Shown here: one piece after another, positions 9,909-20,080 of the stretch
Layout of the letters: each line of letters begins with the position of its first letter
Position numbering within the stretch: position 1 is the stretch's first letter
NCBI GenBank assembly: GCA_905221605.1
Contig: CAJNDS010000060.1
Coordinates: 62,001 to 126,000 of the forward strand
Source: Symbiodinium natans
Taxonomy: Eukaryota > Sar > Dinophyceae > Suessiales > Symbiodiniaceae
Reading direction: 5' to 3'
DNA length: 64,000 bases
Notes under the pieces: generated by a model
What the model was told of the DNA's origin: nothing
Seen by the model: only the letters and a program-made list of their open reading frames with translations
Database searches by the model: none
Program-made: the position numbers and the translations under genes

Positions 9909-10686
9909 AATCCTACAGGCACATCGATGCAGTGCCGGCGAACAGACCCATGCAGAAATCACACATTATCCCGCATCGGTTTTATTGGGTTCGAGCCGCA
10001 CAAAAAAAACTCGCAGATCTTGAATTTTTTCGTGACTTTTGTCCTAAGCTGCATGTTCTAAACGGTTATCACTCGTTTATCGAAGCCGCATGCATAGACC
10101 GGCTACCAGAATCACAGAACCCCAGCCCGCCAATCTCAAGTCGACCCTCCTCCATGTGGAGGCATTGGCGGATGCTGACTCTGTCGACGGCCCGTTTTGG
10201 CTGCCTGGTTTTTGCTGTTTGTGTTGCTGCATTCTTGTGTCACAAGTATTTGTCCTGTTTGAGCACAGTCTACAGAGGCACCCGAGATTTTACGTACTTG
10301 CAAGGTGCTACACCTGACTTAAAGAGCTGCCGAACCTCTAAAAGCTCCGATTCAAAATCCCCAGATGAACCTTGATCTGAAATAAATCTGAGGCTGCCAT
10401 GCGTCCGAGACCAGCGCGATCCGCTAAAGTCCTGCTCAGCCTCCCGCATTCGATAGTGCTGTAAGTTGCTTTCACCATGCGTCTGCCTCATAGCGGGCAA
10501 AAAGCGCAAAAAGCACAACTTCTTCTGTCAGGGGCAGAGTTTCGGACAAGGTCAAGGTTTTGTGGTTCAGTTGTGCATGTAATGAGCCGCAACCGACAAG
10601 CATGTGACCGGAAGCATAAGTTCTCCCCTCCGGACAGCTAGGTGTTAGCTCGCTTCAAAAGGCTGTTTGTGAGCTTTGCTCCCCAG

Positions 10687-10764
10687 GCTTCGGCCAACCT
10701 CTCCTGGATCATGCAGCACTTCCTGTCACAGCTCTGCCAGGACTCTAGGGCCTCTAAGCTGTGA
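10687..10764 (+). CDS. Short candidate exon after a clean acceptor
   Basis: Directly after tgctccccag the frame encodes ASANLSWIMQHFLSQLCQDS and RASKL. It then meets TGA inside ct|gtgaga, which is itself a consensus-like donor, so the stop may belong to an intron. No family is recognised. Confidence 0.35.
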   Translation, partial: ASANLSWIMQHFLSQLCQDSRASKL

Positions 10765-11224
10765 GATCGGGGCTGGGCTTGTTCTTAAAGTATCAGAGTG
10801 CAGGTTCAGGTTTGACCAGTGATGGATTGCCAATCTGAGACTCTACTTGGCTTGGACTTGTATCTCGTAGCTGCGTCGTAGATCACACGGCCTAAACCTT
10901 CGAGCCTCCGTTTTTGAAGGACAGCCAGCAAAACAACAAGGAGAACGCGACGCCTCCGAACCAGCCTCGCGACACAGGTCCTGGCGATTCTCTCGTTGGG
11001 TTCGATGATGCTCTGCAAATCATCTGAAAATCCGTGTTGATTCAACGAGCACGTCCCTCAGCCTGAAAGGTGCACCATTTTCGAGCGGGCCCCTACGTGC
11101 AGCCAAGGCCTCAAGCTGCCAGCGGTCCATTTTGCTCTTGAAAGGTTGCATAGGATTCCGGATCGAGGCAAATCCCCAAACCTCCCCAACGGCCAGTCCA
11201 CTCAATTACTCAATGTTGCCCCAG

Positions 11225-11317
11225 GAGGATTCCCCACGGGATGTTGTGGAGCCCTCCGCGCTGCCCGGCTCTCCGCTGAAGCGCCCGCGGACCCGCCCCG
11301 GCCCCCAGGACTCTTAG
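11225..11317 (+). CDS. Candidate exon with basic, NLS-like tail
   Basis: Follows the acceptor gttgccccag. It encodes EDSPRDVVEPSALPGSPLKR and PRTRPGPQDS before TAG. The Pro/Ser/Arg composition with LKRPRTRP would suit a disordered nuclear tail. The next exon candidate begins only 18 bp later in another frame, so either a frameshift separates them or one of the two calls is wrong. Confidence 0.35.
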   Translation, partial: EDSPRDVVEPSALPGSPLKRPRTRPGPQDS

Positions 11318-11335
11318 GGCTTAGCTAGCAGCTAG

Positions 11336-11596
11336 GACAGGAACACGGCCAAGGCGCCCCAGGATGCCCTCCTCGAGCCCCTACTAAAGCAGAGTCCTCG
11401 AGAGTTCAGGGGGGCAGTATGCATAAAATCTACGTTGCACTCAGAAGCCGTGGTCTCTCGGTGCCAGGATTTCGCGAGCCCGCTGGTAGAGCGCATTGCC
11501 AAGGACAGGCTGCCGAAGCATTCAGGGTGTCAGGGTGTTCAAAAGCAGTACCGAACTTTGAGCATCTCCGACAGCAGGGCTAGGAGCCCTGTGTAA
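11336..11596 (+). CDS. Candidate 86-codon exon, unknown protein
   Basis: Open without an ATG from the acceptor cagctag to TAA. It contains helical stretches (KAPQDALLEPLLKQSPREF, SPLVERIAKDRLPK) and ends TLSISDSRARSPV. Composition is balanced and not repeat-driven. No domain is recognised. The real 3' end could be an internal donor before KHSGCQ. Confidence 0.4.
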   Translation, partial: DRNTAKAPQDALLEPLLKQSPREFRGAVCIKSTLHSEAVVSRCQDFASPLVERIAKDRLPKHSGCQGVQKQYRTLSISDSRARSPV

Positions 11597-11599
11597 ATC

Positions 11600-12785
11600 C
11601 GTAAAACCCCAAGCCTCCCCTTGCTAAGAGGCTCCCTCGCCAATCAGAGCACTTCAGCTGGGACCACGTCCAGGCAATGCATGTTTCTAAGGTGCAGTAG
11701 TTGTTTGGGAGGTGTTGGCACGTGCAGCAATGCTGAGAGGCAGTTACAAAATACCATTTGCCTTAGAAGTTTACCAGCGCGGCTGACAAAGTCAGTGAGC
11801 AGATAGTCCAGCAGGCACACCTTGCCCAGTTGACGAAGAAGCCGGAGGCAAATCAACGATTGCCAACTGTTGGGAAGATCCGGGAAGCTTTCTGATCTTT
11901 CTGTCGTTGGCAGGGAGTTCCTTTCCTCTGCATGTAGAAAGGTGAATAGTGAGGACATGTACATCATTGTACACCCAAAAGCAACTCAGCCTTTCAAGCT
12001 GCCGCTAGCAAAGGCAGCGCTCGCAATTGCACGCTGCCACCTGGGCCCTAAACCCGTGATTGAGAAGCGTGGGTTTGCAAGCTGCTCCTCTTCTTCAATG
12101 CTTCAGGAGTGATGCTCCAGCTCTGTGACATCTAACCATTCCGGAAGCTTATGACTGCCAGGCCAATCTCTGCCAGTACCCGCGTCAGAGACTCCAGCGA
12201 CAGAACGGGCGGCAGCCCGGCACACTGTAACTTGGGTCTTTGGGGTTTGCATGTTTGGGCCCTGGGCCTACCACACAAACTCCCCTCCAGAGGGCTTCGT
12301 GGCTTCGGACCTTGGGAAATCATGCAAGCCCACCCAGGTCATTGTTTAAGAGTTGACAGTGGATCGTACTGCATTCGTCAGGTTCGCCAGCAATTGCACG
12401 TGATAGGGTTTGACGCGTGCACAGATCCCCAGGCTCCCGTCGGCTCCAACTTCCAAGATTATCTGGCGAACCAAGTTGCTGCGCACTCTATCCAAAGCGT
12501 CTGCTCAGAGAGGAAAAGATTTGCCACAACGGTGGCCAGCGCTACTTGCGATGTGTGAATCTCAAACCTCCGCTTTATATACGCCCATGAGCCAAAGTCA
12601 GAACGCTCATGGCTGCCAACAGCAACTCTCGTTTCAAGCTTTTCTACACTAACCCCGATCTCAGCTGAATGCCGACGTGCAAAATCAGAGGCCTCCAGCT
12701 CTCCGGCCAAGCCGCCACCACGCGCGTTGCCTTCGCTGCCCCCAACTCCGGCTGAGAGGTTGGATCTCGAGTTTCAAGAGGCTGC
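11600..12785. other. Ambiguous; no accepted gene
   Basis: Open, protein-like frames exist on both strands: 11870-12112 and 12151-12558 on plus, 11644-11967 and 12459-12710 on minus (the last reads LEASDFARRHSAEIGVSVEK). The strands contradict each other and I found no motif to choose between them. Confidence 0.35.
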
Positions 12786-12876
12786 TTTACCACATGTCAC
12801 TATGTGGTGTGGGGTGTGTGGATGTGTGTGGATATGTGTGAATATGTGTGACGATGTGTGAATAGATGTGTGAATC

Positions 12877-12907
<31 letters not shown>

Positions 12908-12956
12908 CATGATATGTATACGTGAGCATGAGCGTGTGCGTGAGCGTGAGCGTGTG

Positions 12957-13003
<47 letters not shown>

Positions 13004-13275
13004 TGTGAGTGTGTGTGTGTGTGTGTGTGTGAGCTTGAGCGTGAGCGTGAGCGTGAGCGTGTGCGTGTGCGTGTGCGTGTGCTTGTGCTTGTGCGCGTGT
13101 GCGTGCGCGCGCGCGCGCGCGGATGTGTGTGTGTGTGTGTGTGTGTGAGTGAGTGTGAGTGCGAGTGTGAGTGTGAGTGTGGGTCTGGATGTGGGTGTGG
13201 GTGTGTGGGTGTGTGTGGGTGTGTGTGTGTGTGTGTCTGCATGATGAAACCTCTGGGTGGGTGAGTGTGTGTGTG
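12786..13275. repeat. Complex GT-rich simple-repeat block
   Basis: Interleaved (GT)n, a (TA)n run (12881-12906), gagcgt and gtgcgt hexamers, a (GC)n patch near 13108 and tgtgag units. Frames of 80-218 codons on both strands are Val/Cys or His/Thr repeats and are shadows. Confidence 0.95.
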
Positions 13276-14640
13276 CGTGTCTTGGGTTATTCTTTGTGTT
13301 GAGTTGTAATGCAATGTAGCGCTATGTGATTGAAGGCAAGGCAAGGCAACATGTACAAGCACACACAAAGAGCGTAATGCAATGTCGCTATGTAACTCTG
13401 AGTAACACTCAATCATAGTGTGCTTGTGCGTGTAATTATGCATGTATGTATGTAATATTATTATTGTTATTGTTAAGTTAAGTTATGATCATATTTATGT
13501 ATGTACCTATACACGCACATTTAATGTAGATGGGTAGGCAGGTGTAGATGCCGTCAGGCGTACGTGTCTGTATGTGCGCGCGTTAATCTGTGTGTTTATG
13601 CATGTGCAAGCATACAAATCGCAGGCAGAACATCACACTCAAGAGCAAACCCCAAACCCTGCGAAAGCGAGAGCGGGCATCAAAAAACCTTACGAGAGCC
13701 TAGAAGCCCTAGACAACCCGATTAAACCCCCAAAGAATGAAAGGAACCTCCCTGGAGGCCCGTGGCCACGGTCGTTGCGGCACAAAGAGCTGGGCCTGCA
13801 GCCCCCGCAGCGCTGGCCCAGGAGGGATGCGAAGGCTTAGCATGGTTGCTTTGGGGCCTTCAACTCAGGGGGCCTGGGCTGAAGCTGGGAGTCTTGCGAG
13901 CTCCCAGATTTTAAACTAATCAATTTTGCATGAAGTGCGCCCCTCATATGCTTTTTGCGCACGGAACTTCGCGACAAATGACCCAGGCGAAAGTGCGATT
14001 TGACGTCCGCTGCGCATCAATGTTTGGGATGGTTGTAAGGGCGTGCTTGCAGGGCTCACGTGGAGACACTGAGAGGGTCATGTTTCGCGAGTTGAAATGC
14101 GAACGAAGACGAGAGCGACCGGGTCTGCAGGAAACACCGAGAGGGCCAATCGGATTCACATTTCCAGGTCCTGCAAATGGGGCTTTCGCCTCGGTTCGCA
14201 TGGTCTTTGTGAAAGACCTCTCGTTGCTTTGGGCCCCCGCAGTCTTGGAAGTCTTGAAAAGTGCTCGCAGAGTGGTCTTGGACTGCCTTGATGATTGGGG
14301 TCATCTTGGAGCACTCTGAGCATCTCACTTCGGGCTTCAGGGCCAGTCCAGCCAGTTCAGCCAAGACCAAAGAGAGAGAGAGAGAGAGTCAAGGCTTGAG
14401 GTCCGATTGGCAACTCAGCGTTTGGGATCGCGGTGGGTTCGTTGGAATTGCTGTGGCTGCTTGAGTAGAGACCAGCTCGAGCAAAGCGGTGAACAAAGCG
14501 AGTCAGAACCCCAATAGGACTCCACCATCGAGCCGACCGACGCTTGGCCGATAAGGTTTACGAACTCAGCGCTTTACTATGCCAGGCCCTTGCTGCGGTA
14601 GGGCGACAGGTCAGTGCAAGACGCGACTGATGAGCACACA
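13276..14640. other. No accepted gene; small (GA)n at about 14371-14388
   Basis: Frames up to 129 codons (13930-14319) overlap others on the opposite strand without motifs. There is telomere-like ccccaaaccct near 13651. Confidence 0.4.
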
Positions 14641-14641
14641 G

Positions 14642-14767
14642 GAGGTGCTGGAGGAAGAACCGATCACGCAGGGCAAGTGGCTGCCCAAGAGGGGCGACGC
14701 CACTGTGGACTTGTCTGGGTTGAACCTGTCTGAAATGGGTGATGAGATGGGAGCCGAAGCTTCCTGA
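14642..14767 (+). CDS. Candidate acidic exon, possible C terminus
   Basis: Opens after gcacacag and encodes EVLEEEPITQGKWLPKRGD, then TVDLSGLNLSEMGDEMGAE, ending AS and TGA. The acidic, low-Cys, repeat-free composition is one of the more convincing in this part of the window. No family is recognised. Upstream exons were not found. Confidence 0.45.
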   Translation, partial: EVLEEEPITQGKWLPKRGDATVDLSGLNLSEMGDEMGAEAS

Positions 14768-15031
14768 TGCTGAGCATTTGTAGCTTTGACGGCCAAGAGA
14801 ACCAGGGTGTTTTGCTGGGCGTTGTCAGATAATGTATGCATGTTGCTGGTGATGACGTTGTGGGAGGTTAGTGGTTTGACACAGTGTCCAGAGCGTGGTT
14901 TCACGACGAAGGTGTCTTTGCCTCTGAATGCCAGGCTTGCTTAAAGGAGTGAGCCGCAAGCCAGCGACAGCTAAACCGGAAGCACAAAGGGGTTTGTTAA
15001 CATGCCCAACCCGTTCACATCCCATTCTTCC

Positions 15032-15103
15032 CGAGGAAGAGATCCACTTGCCGAGCCGGCCTGCCATTTCAATGGCGGAGTGGAAGTCCAAGGCCGTGTC
15101 GGG
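15032..15103 (+). CDS. Weak exon candidate
   Basis: After cttcccgag the frame reads EEIHLPSRPAISMAEWKSKA and VSG before Cys/Arg-rich sequence. Supported by composition only. Confidence 0.25.
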
Positions 15104-16021
15104 TTTGTGTAGCAGGCGAGCAATACGTAGCAGGTATGTGAGTTCGATTGAGTTCGTTTCTCGCTTCGTAGGTTTTTAGGAAGACGAAGAGCCCAAGCCG
15201 GAAAGGGGTCTCTAGGGGGCGTCCAGCCCATATAAGCCTGAATCGCCGAAGCAAGTGCATAGTTCCGTCTTAAACCCGCAGCATCCCGCAACCCAAAACC
15301 GATAGGCCTGAGAACAGACGCCTGGCCTACCTGAACCAAAGACAAGAAAATGTAAGAAGATTGACTCCTCGCACCCATGAAACAACGCTGTCCAGGCCTT
15401 GTTCGCGGTGCCGCCCGAGTCGCCGAAGGAAGCCAAGGCTCGAAGCAGGCCTGGACGCTGGCTCGAGTGAGGGAGGGTTCAGGCTTTTTTTTGGGTCAGG
15501 GGGCTTTGGGCTTATTGGTGGCTGAGGGGAGTCTCTGGGATGCTAAATGATCACTGTCTCGAGGGCCATCTGCTCCAAGCCCTTTTTGATTCTGTGTTTC
15601 CCTCTGACCAGGCTCCGACCCCCAGCCAGCGGCCAGCAAGCGTTGCGCAAGGAGCGCCAGCCAGGGGAGACCCAGGCGGGACCGGCTTTGCCAGGGTATG
15701 CCAGGAATGTGAGATGATGTGATCTGCACAGAGTCTTGAGATTTCCTGAGCGTTTCTGGAGCAGGGTCCACTGCACCTTCTTGAAAAGTTCAGGTGGAGA
15801 AGACCAGCCCGGATCGCAAGGACCAGCAGCCTGGCCCCGTTTGCAAGGTCTCGGATGCGTTGGGGGATGTTGGAGCACGTTTGGGGTCTAGGAGTGATCG
15901 GCAGTTTCAGGTTTCGTAGGCTTAGCAGTAGCAGGGCGGCCAGGGTCCAGGGAATCTTGAAGATTTAGCTGTGAAGCCTGCCGAGGGGGCCCGAAAGCTC
16001 CCAATAAACAGCGAAAGCTGA
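15104..16021. other. No accepted gene
   Basis: Two or three frames are open at once in several places (for example 15600-15720 and 15780-15900), so open length is not informative here. Confidence 0.35.
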
Positions 16022-16129
16022 AGCAATCCTGAGCTGAGGTCGACTCCCATCAAGGTCGCGGACCGCATCATGATGTTCGAGATGCTCAAGACCTGGACCC
16101 CGCAGACAGAGAATCTTGCATGCATCTAG
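16022..16129 (+). CDS. Candidate exon of an unknown gene (16-17.5 kb cluster)
   Basis: Encodes NPELRSTPIKVADRIMMFEM followed by LKTWTPQTE and meets TAG at 16127. The segment is balanced, with a plausible amphipathic helix, and follows AG acceptors (gctgaag or ctgag). It is the first of four plus-strand exon candidates within 1.5 kb that may belong to one gene. Confidence 0.4.
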   Translation, partial: SNPELRSTPIKVADRIMMFEMLKTWTPQTENLACI

Positions 16130-16335
16130 ATAGATCATATAGAAGGTTCGGGATGATTTGGGACAGTGGCTTAAGTTTTGGTGACGAGGAAGGCCCAATG
16201 CAACAGAGTTCCGCCCTCCCCCCAGGAAAGCAAACTGACTCGTGCCTCCTTGTGCCAGTTGAAGCAGCTGTTCACACTGAGATGGTTCTGCAGATCCCAA
16301 TGTTACTGTAGTGCCCTCCATACTGCACCACACAG

Positions 16336-16548
16336 TCTAGGGCCGCGGCCAGCAATGAGAGCGCCAAGCCTGCGTGCCCAATTGCACATCAGTCTCAGGA
16401 AGAGTATCTCGCCAGCTGTTCAGTGCAGCAAAGCTGGGACAGCGACTTCGAAGCACTGCGCAAGCCCTTGCCGGGTTTTGGGACTTCACAGGTGTGGCAG
16501 GCTCGCAGAAGTTTGGCTATTGGCTCTCTACAGTCTGTGTTGGGTTGA
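16336..16548 (+). CDS. Candidate exon of an unknown gene (16-17.5 kb cluster)
   Basis: Follows the acceptor ccacacag. It encodes SNESAKPACPIAHQSQEEYL, then QQSWDSDFEALRKPLPGFG. A GC donor after VWQ (gtggcag|gctcgc) would end it before the TGA at 16546. Composition is good; no domain is recognised. Confidence 0.4.
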   Translation, partial: SRAAASNESAKPACPIAHQSQEEYLASCSVQQSWDSDFEALRKPLPGFGTSQVWQARRSLAIGSLQSVLG

Positions 16549-16669
16549 GGGTTTTGAATACCAGTTAAAGAGACTGGGCCGAGCGAATCTCCTCTGCAAC
16601 TGCAGTAGTGCAGCCGGGGAACTCTTATAGAGCACGGGATCACTCCCGGCTTCTGCTAATCTAGCTCAG

Positions 16670-16884
16670 GCGTCCTCGGCACCAAGGATGCTCAAACCAC
16701 CAAGCAGTTTGACTCGAGGCCGGCACTACACAAGATCCGGAAAGCCCTTCAACTAAAGCAACACCTGAGGACCTTCTTGTGTCTTGTGTTGCGCTGTCGC
16801 ACGAGAGACAGCCCCAAGAAATGCCCAATCGGCTTCAAAGAGGGGCAGGCTCAAGAATGTGAAGAATGTGAGAAGAATGCGTAG
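16670..16884 (+). CDS. Candidate exon of an unknown gene, basic helix and Cys pairs
   Basis: Opens after ctagctcag and encodes a basic helix-like stretch (TKQFDSRPALHKIRKALQLK) and a Cys-containing end (KKCPIGFKEGQAQECEECEK) before TAG at 16882. A consensus-like donor (gaat|gtgagaag) lies 20 bp before the stop. No known Cys motif is complete. Confidence 0.4.
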
Positions 16885-17066
16885 GGTTGTGTAGGGTTGA
16901 GGGGAGTTGTTGGTCTGAGCCTGCCAGGGTTCTCCTGTAGATGATGTGGTCGGACGGGAAGGCAGAGAAACGGGTTCAACTACTCAAGGAAATCATGGGA
17001 CCGAAGCTCTCACGTCACTGTTTTGGACATTTAGTGACTCTCCGACAGACCTGAAGGGTTTGTCAG

Positions 17067-17477
17067 CTTGTCACCACGGAGCCAGATCTTCAAGAACTTG
17101 CTGAACAAGAGCCACTGTGCCTGACCCCAGCAGGCAGCGCCAGCACGGACCGCGGCTCCGCAAGCAGCGTTGCAGTCTCCCTCTCAGAGGAAGTGGGCTT
17201 GCAGAGCCAGGGTGTGCCCACATCCCACACCTCGAGTCCTCCGAGAAGATGTGATTGTTTCGGTGAATGTGAAACTGTCCAGTCTATTTGGGTTCCAAAA
17301 GGCGACAAACATGCTAACCGACAAACTAGCCCCTTTCAGCCTCAAAGCGCCCAAGCCCATGAAGGACCACGACCGTACAACCATTCTCCTCAAGAAGCCC
17401 TTTTTGGAACAATCCACCCCATGGGCCAATCCGACAAGCCTGAACCCCACATGAAACAGATGTTTGTTGGGAATTGA
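17067..17477 (+). CDS. Candidate disordered C-terminal exon, 136 aa
   Basis: Open from the acceptor gtttgtcag to TGA at 17475. The translation is Ser/Pro/Gln-rich, begins with an acidic segment (TEPDLQELAEQEPLCL) and ends in a polar tail (QSDKPEPHMKQMFVGN). It looks like an intrinsically disordered C terminus and would close the 16-17.5 kb exon cluster. A minus-strand frame (17184-17450) overlaps but is less polar. No domain is recognised. Confidence 0.45.
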   Translation, partial: LVTTEPDLQELAEQEPLCLTPAGSASTDRGSASSVAVSLSEEVGLQSQGVPTSHTSSPPRRCDCFGECETVQSIWVPKGDKHANRQTSPFQPQSAQAHEGPRPYNHSPQEALFGTIHPMGQSDKPEPHMKQMFVGN

Positions 17478-17830
17478 GTGAAGCTTTTTGCCTGCTTCGT
17501 CTCGAGAGTCCTCGTACCGACGACAGTTCCCGAAACCGCCAGGTCATGCCTTGTGCAAAAAGCCCAAATCGCTGGCCTTGAGTGCACAGTCCGAGATCAT
17601 GTCTGTAAACTTGAAGCTGAGTGTTGAGGCGTCTCGGATCAAGAACAAAATAAGCAATGAAAAGCCGAACATGCTACTTTCTTCAATCACCAAGATAAGA
17701 GGTCTGTTAGCAGTGGTTGTATCGGTGTTCGCTCTGCCCCCGCTTTAGGGATGACACGCGTTGTGTCGATGAGCTCTGTCGCAATCAGGCAATCTCATTG
17801 TAAGGTCTACAAAAATTCTGCACACTTTCA

Positions 17831-18127
17831 GGCTAGTGGCTGCGGTAACTCTTGATCAATCCCCTCCGTCAATCCCCTCTGCTAGCCACGAGTTCTGTCA
17901 TCACACGCTGGAGACGATGCTGGATGACTTCGTGGGCAGTGCAGGTGATTTCTGCTACCTCTGGTGAGCAGGCAGGCAGTGCTGTCGAGGCTCTAAGAAA
18001 TCCTGAGACTATCTCTTGGGCTTTGAGAAGTGCTCAGGTGGGTAACTATGAAGTGCCTCCACCGCCAGCTGGACTTTCGTCCTTGTGCGGGAAGATCGCA
18101 AAGCAGAAAGGCATTAGTGCAAACCAG
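17831..18127 (+). CDS. Probable upstream exon(s) of the ankyrin-repeat gene
   Basis: Two protein-like segments lie here in different frames: 17831-17945 (SHEFCHHTLETMLDDFVGSA, after an acttcag-type acceptor) and 17972-18127 (AVEALRNPETISWALRSAQ, ending CGKIAKQKGISANQ). The second ends at a phase-0 donor, aaccag|gtgggg, and joins in phase to GTC AAG TTG at 18215, the start of the ankyrin exon. The boundary between the two segments is unclear: they are too close for a normal intron and differ by one frame. Confidence 0.45.
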
Positions 18128-18214
18128 GTGGGGGTCCTTTTCTCATCTTAGAGTCTTAGGTAAGATGGCGGTCTAGCAGCACCCCCCCCCCCCTGCCCCC
18201 TTGGAGTAAATCAG
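18128..18214 (+). other. Predicted intron of the ankyrin gene, 87 bp
   Basis: GT…AG boundaries, phase 0 on both sides. It contains a C-rich pyrimidine tract (18181-18200) just before aatcag. Inferred from frame continuity. Confidence 0.5.
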
Positions 18215-19492
18215 GTCAAGTTGCTGCACGAAAATGCCATGGTAACACGATGGACGCCCTCAGCATCTTTGGCCGTGCCTCCTCCCACGCTTCAACTTCT
18301 GGTCGTTCCTCCGGAACATGCTTCCCGTATCCAAAGCGCGGAAGACCTTCTCAGTATGCTTGCGACGTATCCCTACCCCCAGAGGATCAATCAGATCAGC
18401 AGCATAGACTGGAGCGTCATTGGCCTGGACGTATCGCAGGTGCTGGCCAGAACCCTTGATGCGACAATTCAACGAAACTATCACAATCAAGTGAGCTTGC
18501 TTCTAGACAAGCGGGCCGAGGTCAATAGACAGAATGAGGTGGCACAGCCGCTTTGTGCAGCAGTAGCGCTTAATCATGTGGATACGGTGAGGGTGCTCCT
18601 AGATGCGAAAGCAAGCACGAGCTGCACGGATGAAGACGGCAGGACAGTTCTGCAGATCGCCGCTGCGGCAGGTATGAGTGCCATCGTCGGCATGCTGCTC
18701 GCGCATGGGGCCATCGTCAATAGACCGGAAGACACCGAAACTCCCCTCCATGGTGCGGCTGCTGCCGGCCACTTGCCCACGGTACATCTGCTGCTTTCTG
18801 CCCTTGCAGAAGTGAATCGGACAGGTAGAGGTGGGAGGGCAGCGCTGCACTTTGCGGCTGTATCTGGTGCCGGTGATGTTGTGGCAGCCTTAATACAGGC
18901 AAGAGCAGAGATCCATCAACAAGATCGGAACCGCAAGGAAGCCCTGCAGTACGCAGTTTCTAGCGACGAGGTTTCCTCGGTAGCCTCGTTGCTCAAAGCC
19001 GGTGCCGCCGGTGCAGAACTGAAGATCCGGGGTCGGATGCCATTGCTCCACTACGCACTGGTCGCAAGCACGGAAGAGATGGTGAAATATGTTTTGGAGC
19101 AGCGCGCAGACCTTTGCACAGTTGATCTCAAAGGTCGCGTGCCCATTTTGGTGGCCGCTGCAAGGTCGGATCCCAGCTTCGTGAAGCTGATTTGCCAGCG
19201 CGCGGTGCAGAGCAAGGAGGACATTGACCTCGCCTTGCACGTGGCAGCTGAGAAAGGCAATGCCGGAGTTGTGCAGGTCTTGCTCCAGAAGCGTGCAGAT
19301 CCTACCGCCCGAGTTGCTGAGACAACCGCTTTACATTTGGCGGCAGTCGGAGGTTACGACGTGGTCATCCGCGAGCTGCTGCACGCTAAGGCAGACTGCA
19401 GGTCCAAGGATGGCAAGTCTCGACTCCCATGGGATGTCTGCAAGAGCAGGAAGAACTTGGCTTTGGCAGAGCTGCTCAGGCCTGTGAGGTGA
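18215..19492 (+). CDS. Ankyrin-repeat protein
   Basis: One long exon encodes about 425 residues. After roughly 85 residues of non-repeat sequence containing a hydrophobic segment (TLQLLVVPP) come ten or eleven ankyrin repeats of about 33 residues, with typical cores such as TPLHGAAAAGHLPTVHLLLS, GRTVLQIAAAAGMSAIVGML and TALHLAAVGGYDVVIRELL. Several end with the RAEVN/KADC turn. Ankyrin arrays mediate protein-protein binding; no catalytic, kinase or channel domain is seen, so the partner is unknown. The first in-frame ATG is at 18239, but an upstream exon joins in phase. The apparent stop is TGA 19490-19492, yet it overlaps a perfect donor (gtgag|gtgagc), so the protein may continue in another exon. 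It is intact, without frameshifts. Confidence 0.9.
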   Translation, partial: VKLLHENAMVTRWTPSASLAVPPPTLQLLVVPPEHASRIQSAEDLLSMLATYPYPQRINQISSIDWSVIGLDVSQVLARTLDATIQRNYHNQVSLLLDKRAEVNRQNEVAQPLCAAVALNHVDTVRVLLDAKASTSCTDEDGRTVLQIAAAAGMSAIVGMLLAHGAIVNRPEDTETPLHGAAAAGHLPTVHLLLSALAEVNRTGRGGRAALHFAAVSGAGDVVAALIQARAEIHQQDRNRKEALQYAVSSDEVSSVASLLKAGAAGAELKIRGRMPLLHYALVASTEEMVKYVLEQRADLCTVDLKGRVPILVAAARSDPSFVKLICQRAVQSKEDIDLALHVAAEKGNAGVVQVLLQKRADPTARVAETTALHLAAVGGYDVVIRELLHAKADCRSKDGKSRLPWDVCKSRKNLALAELLRPVR

Positions 19493-19550
19493 GCCACTTC
19501 CTTGACTTCGGCGCCAAAATGTTGGCCAGACAGCCAAAACCCCAAAGCCT

Positions 19551-19814
19551 TTGCAGCGATTCCCCCTTGCGTGCTCGAATCGTGAGACACACCCTGTGCT
19601 GAAGCCATATGACGAACCCCAGAAGCCCGAAACCGAACCTATAATAAAGGGTCCAGCAGGCCCTCACACCGCATCCCAATGCCCGACCCTAAAGACCCAG
19701 GTGGACGGCAGTTCCCTCTTCACTCCAGTGCAGCACGCATGGGCGCGTGATGTGAAGCCCAAGGCCCTCTATGGAATCCAAAGCCGTGGGCACTTCAAAT
19801 TTTTGGTATCGTAA
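19551..19814 (+). CDS. Candidate exon downstream of the ankyrin gene
   Basis: After the acceptor agcctttgcag the frame encodes polar, Pro/Lys/Glu-rich sequence (LKPYDEPQKPETEPIIKGP) and ends GHFKFLVS before TAA. It lies 60 bp after the ankyrin frame and could be its next exon. Joined through the donor at the ankyrin stop, however, the phase does not fit this frame. Confidence 0.4.
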   Translation: MQRFPLACSNRETHPVLKPYDEPQKPETEPIIKGPAGPHTASQCPTLKTQVDGSSLFTPVQHAWARDVKPKALYGIQSRGHFKFLVS

Positions 19815-19909
19815 AGCAACCTAGCAGAATTCTAGGGCCGAGGGAGACGGGATACTTGCGGCTTAGGATCTCAAGTGGAGGTTGCATGAAGTATGGTCCA
19901 TATATGTAG

Positions 19910-20080
19910 CAAGTGAAGGAGCTCTTCCGCCACTCTGACCTTGCACCAACGCGGCCGCCCCTGGCGAAGGGTGCACGTAAGCCTGGCAGCTCGGTGCCTT
20001 CAAGGAAGCAGCGGTTTATTTTTCTTCTTGGACGTGACTTAAGTAGGTCAGAAGCATTTGCGCCGGCTTCAAGGCTTTGA
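19910..20080 (+). CDS. Candidate exon, basic Pro/Ser-rich
   Basis: Opens after tatatgtag in phase 0 and encodes QVKELFRHSDLAPTRPPLAK, then GARKPGSSVPSRKQ and a hydrophobic stretch before TGA. The first 35 residues look coding. The right-hand limit is uncertain. Confidence 0.4.
   Translation, partial: QVKELFRHSDLAPTRPPLAKGARKPGSSVPSRKQRFIFLLGRDLSRSEAFAPASRL

Noticed and set aside
12787-13443. 218-codon minus ORF and plus Val/Cys ORFs
   Set aside because: Translations of (GT)n, gagcgt and TA simple repeats.
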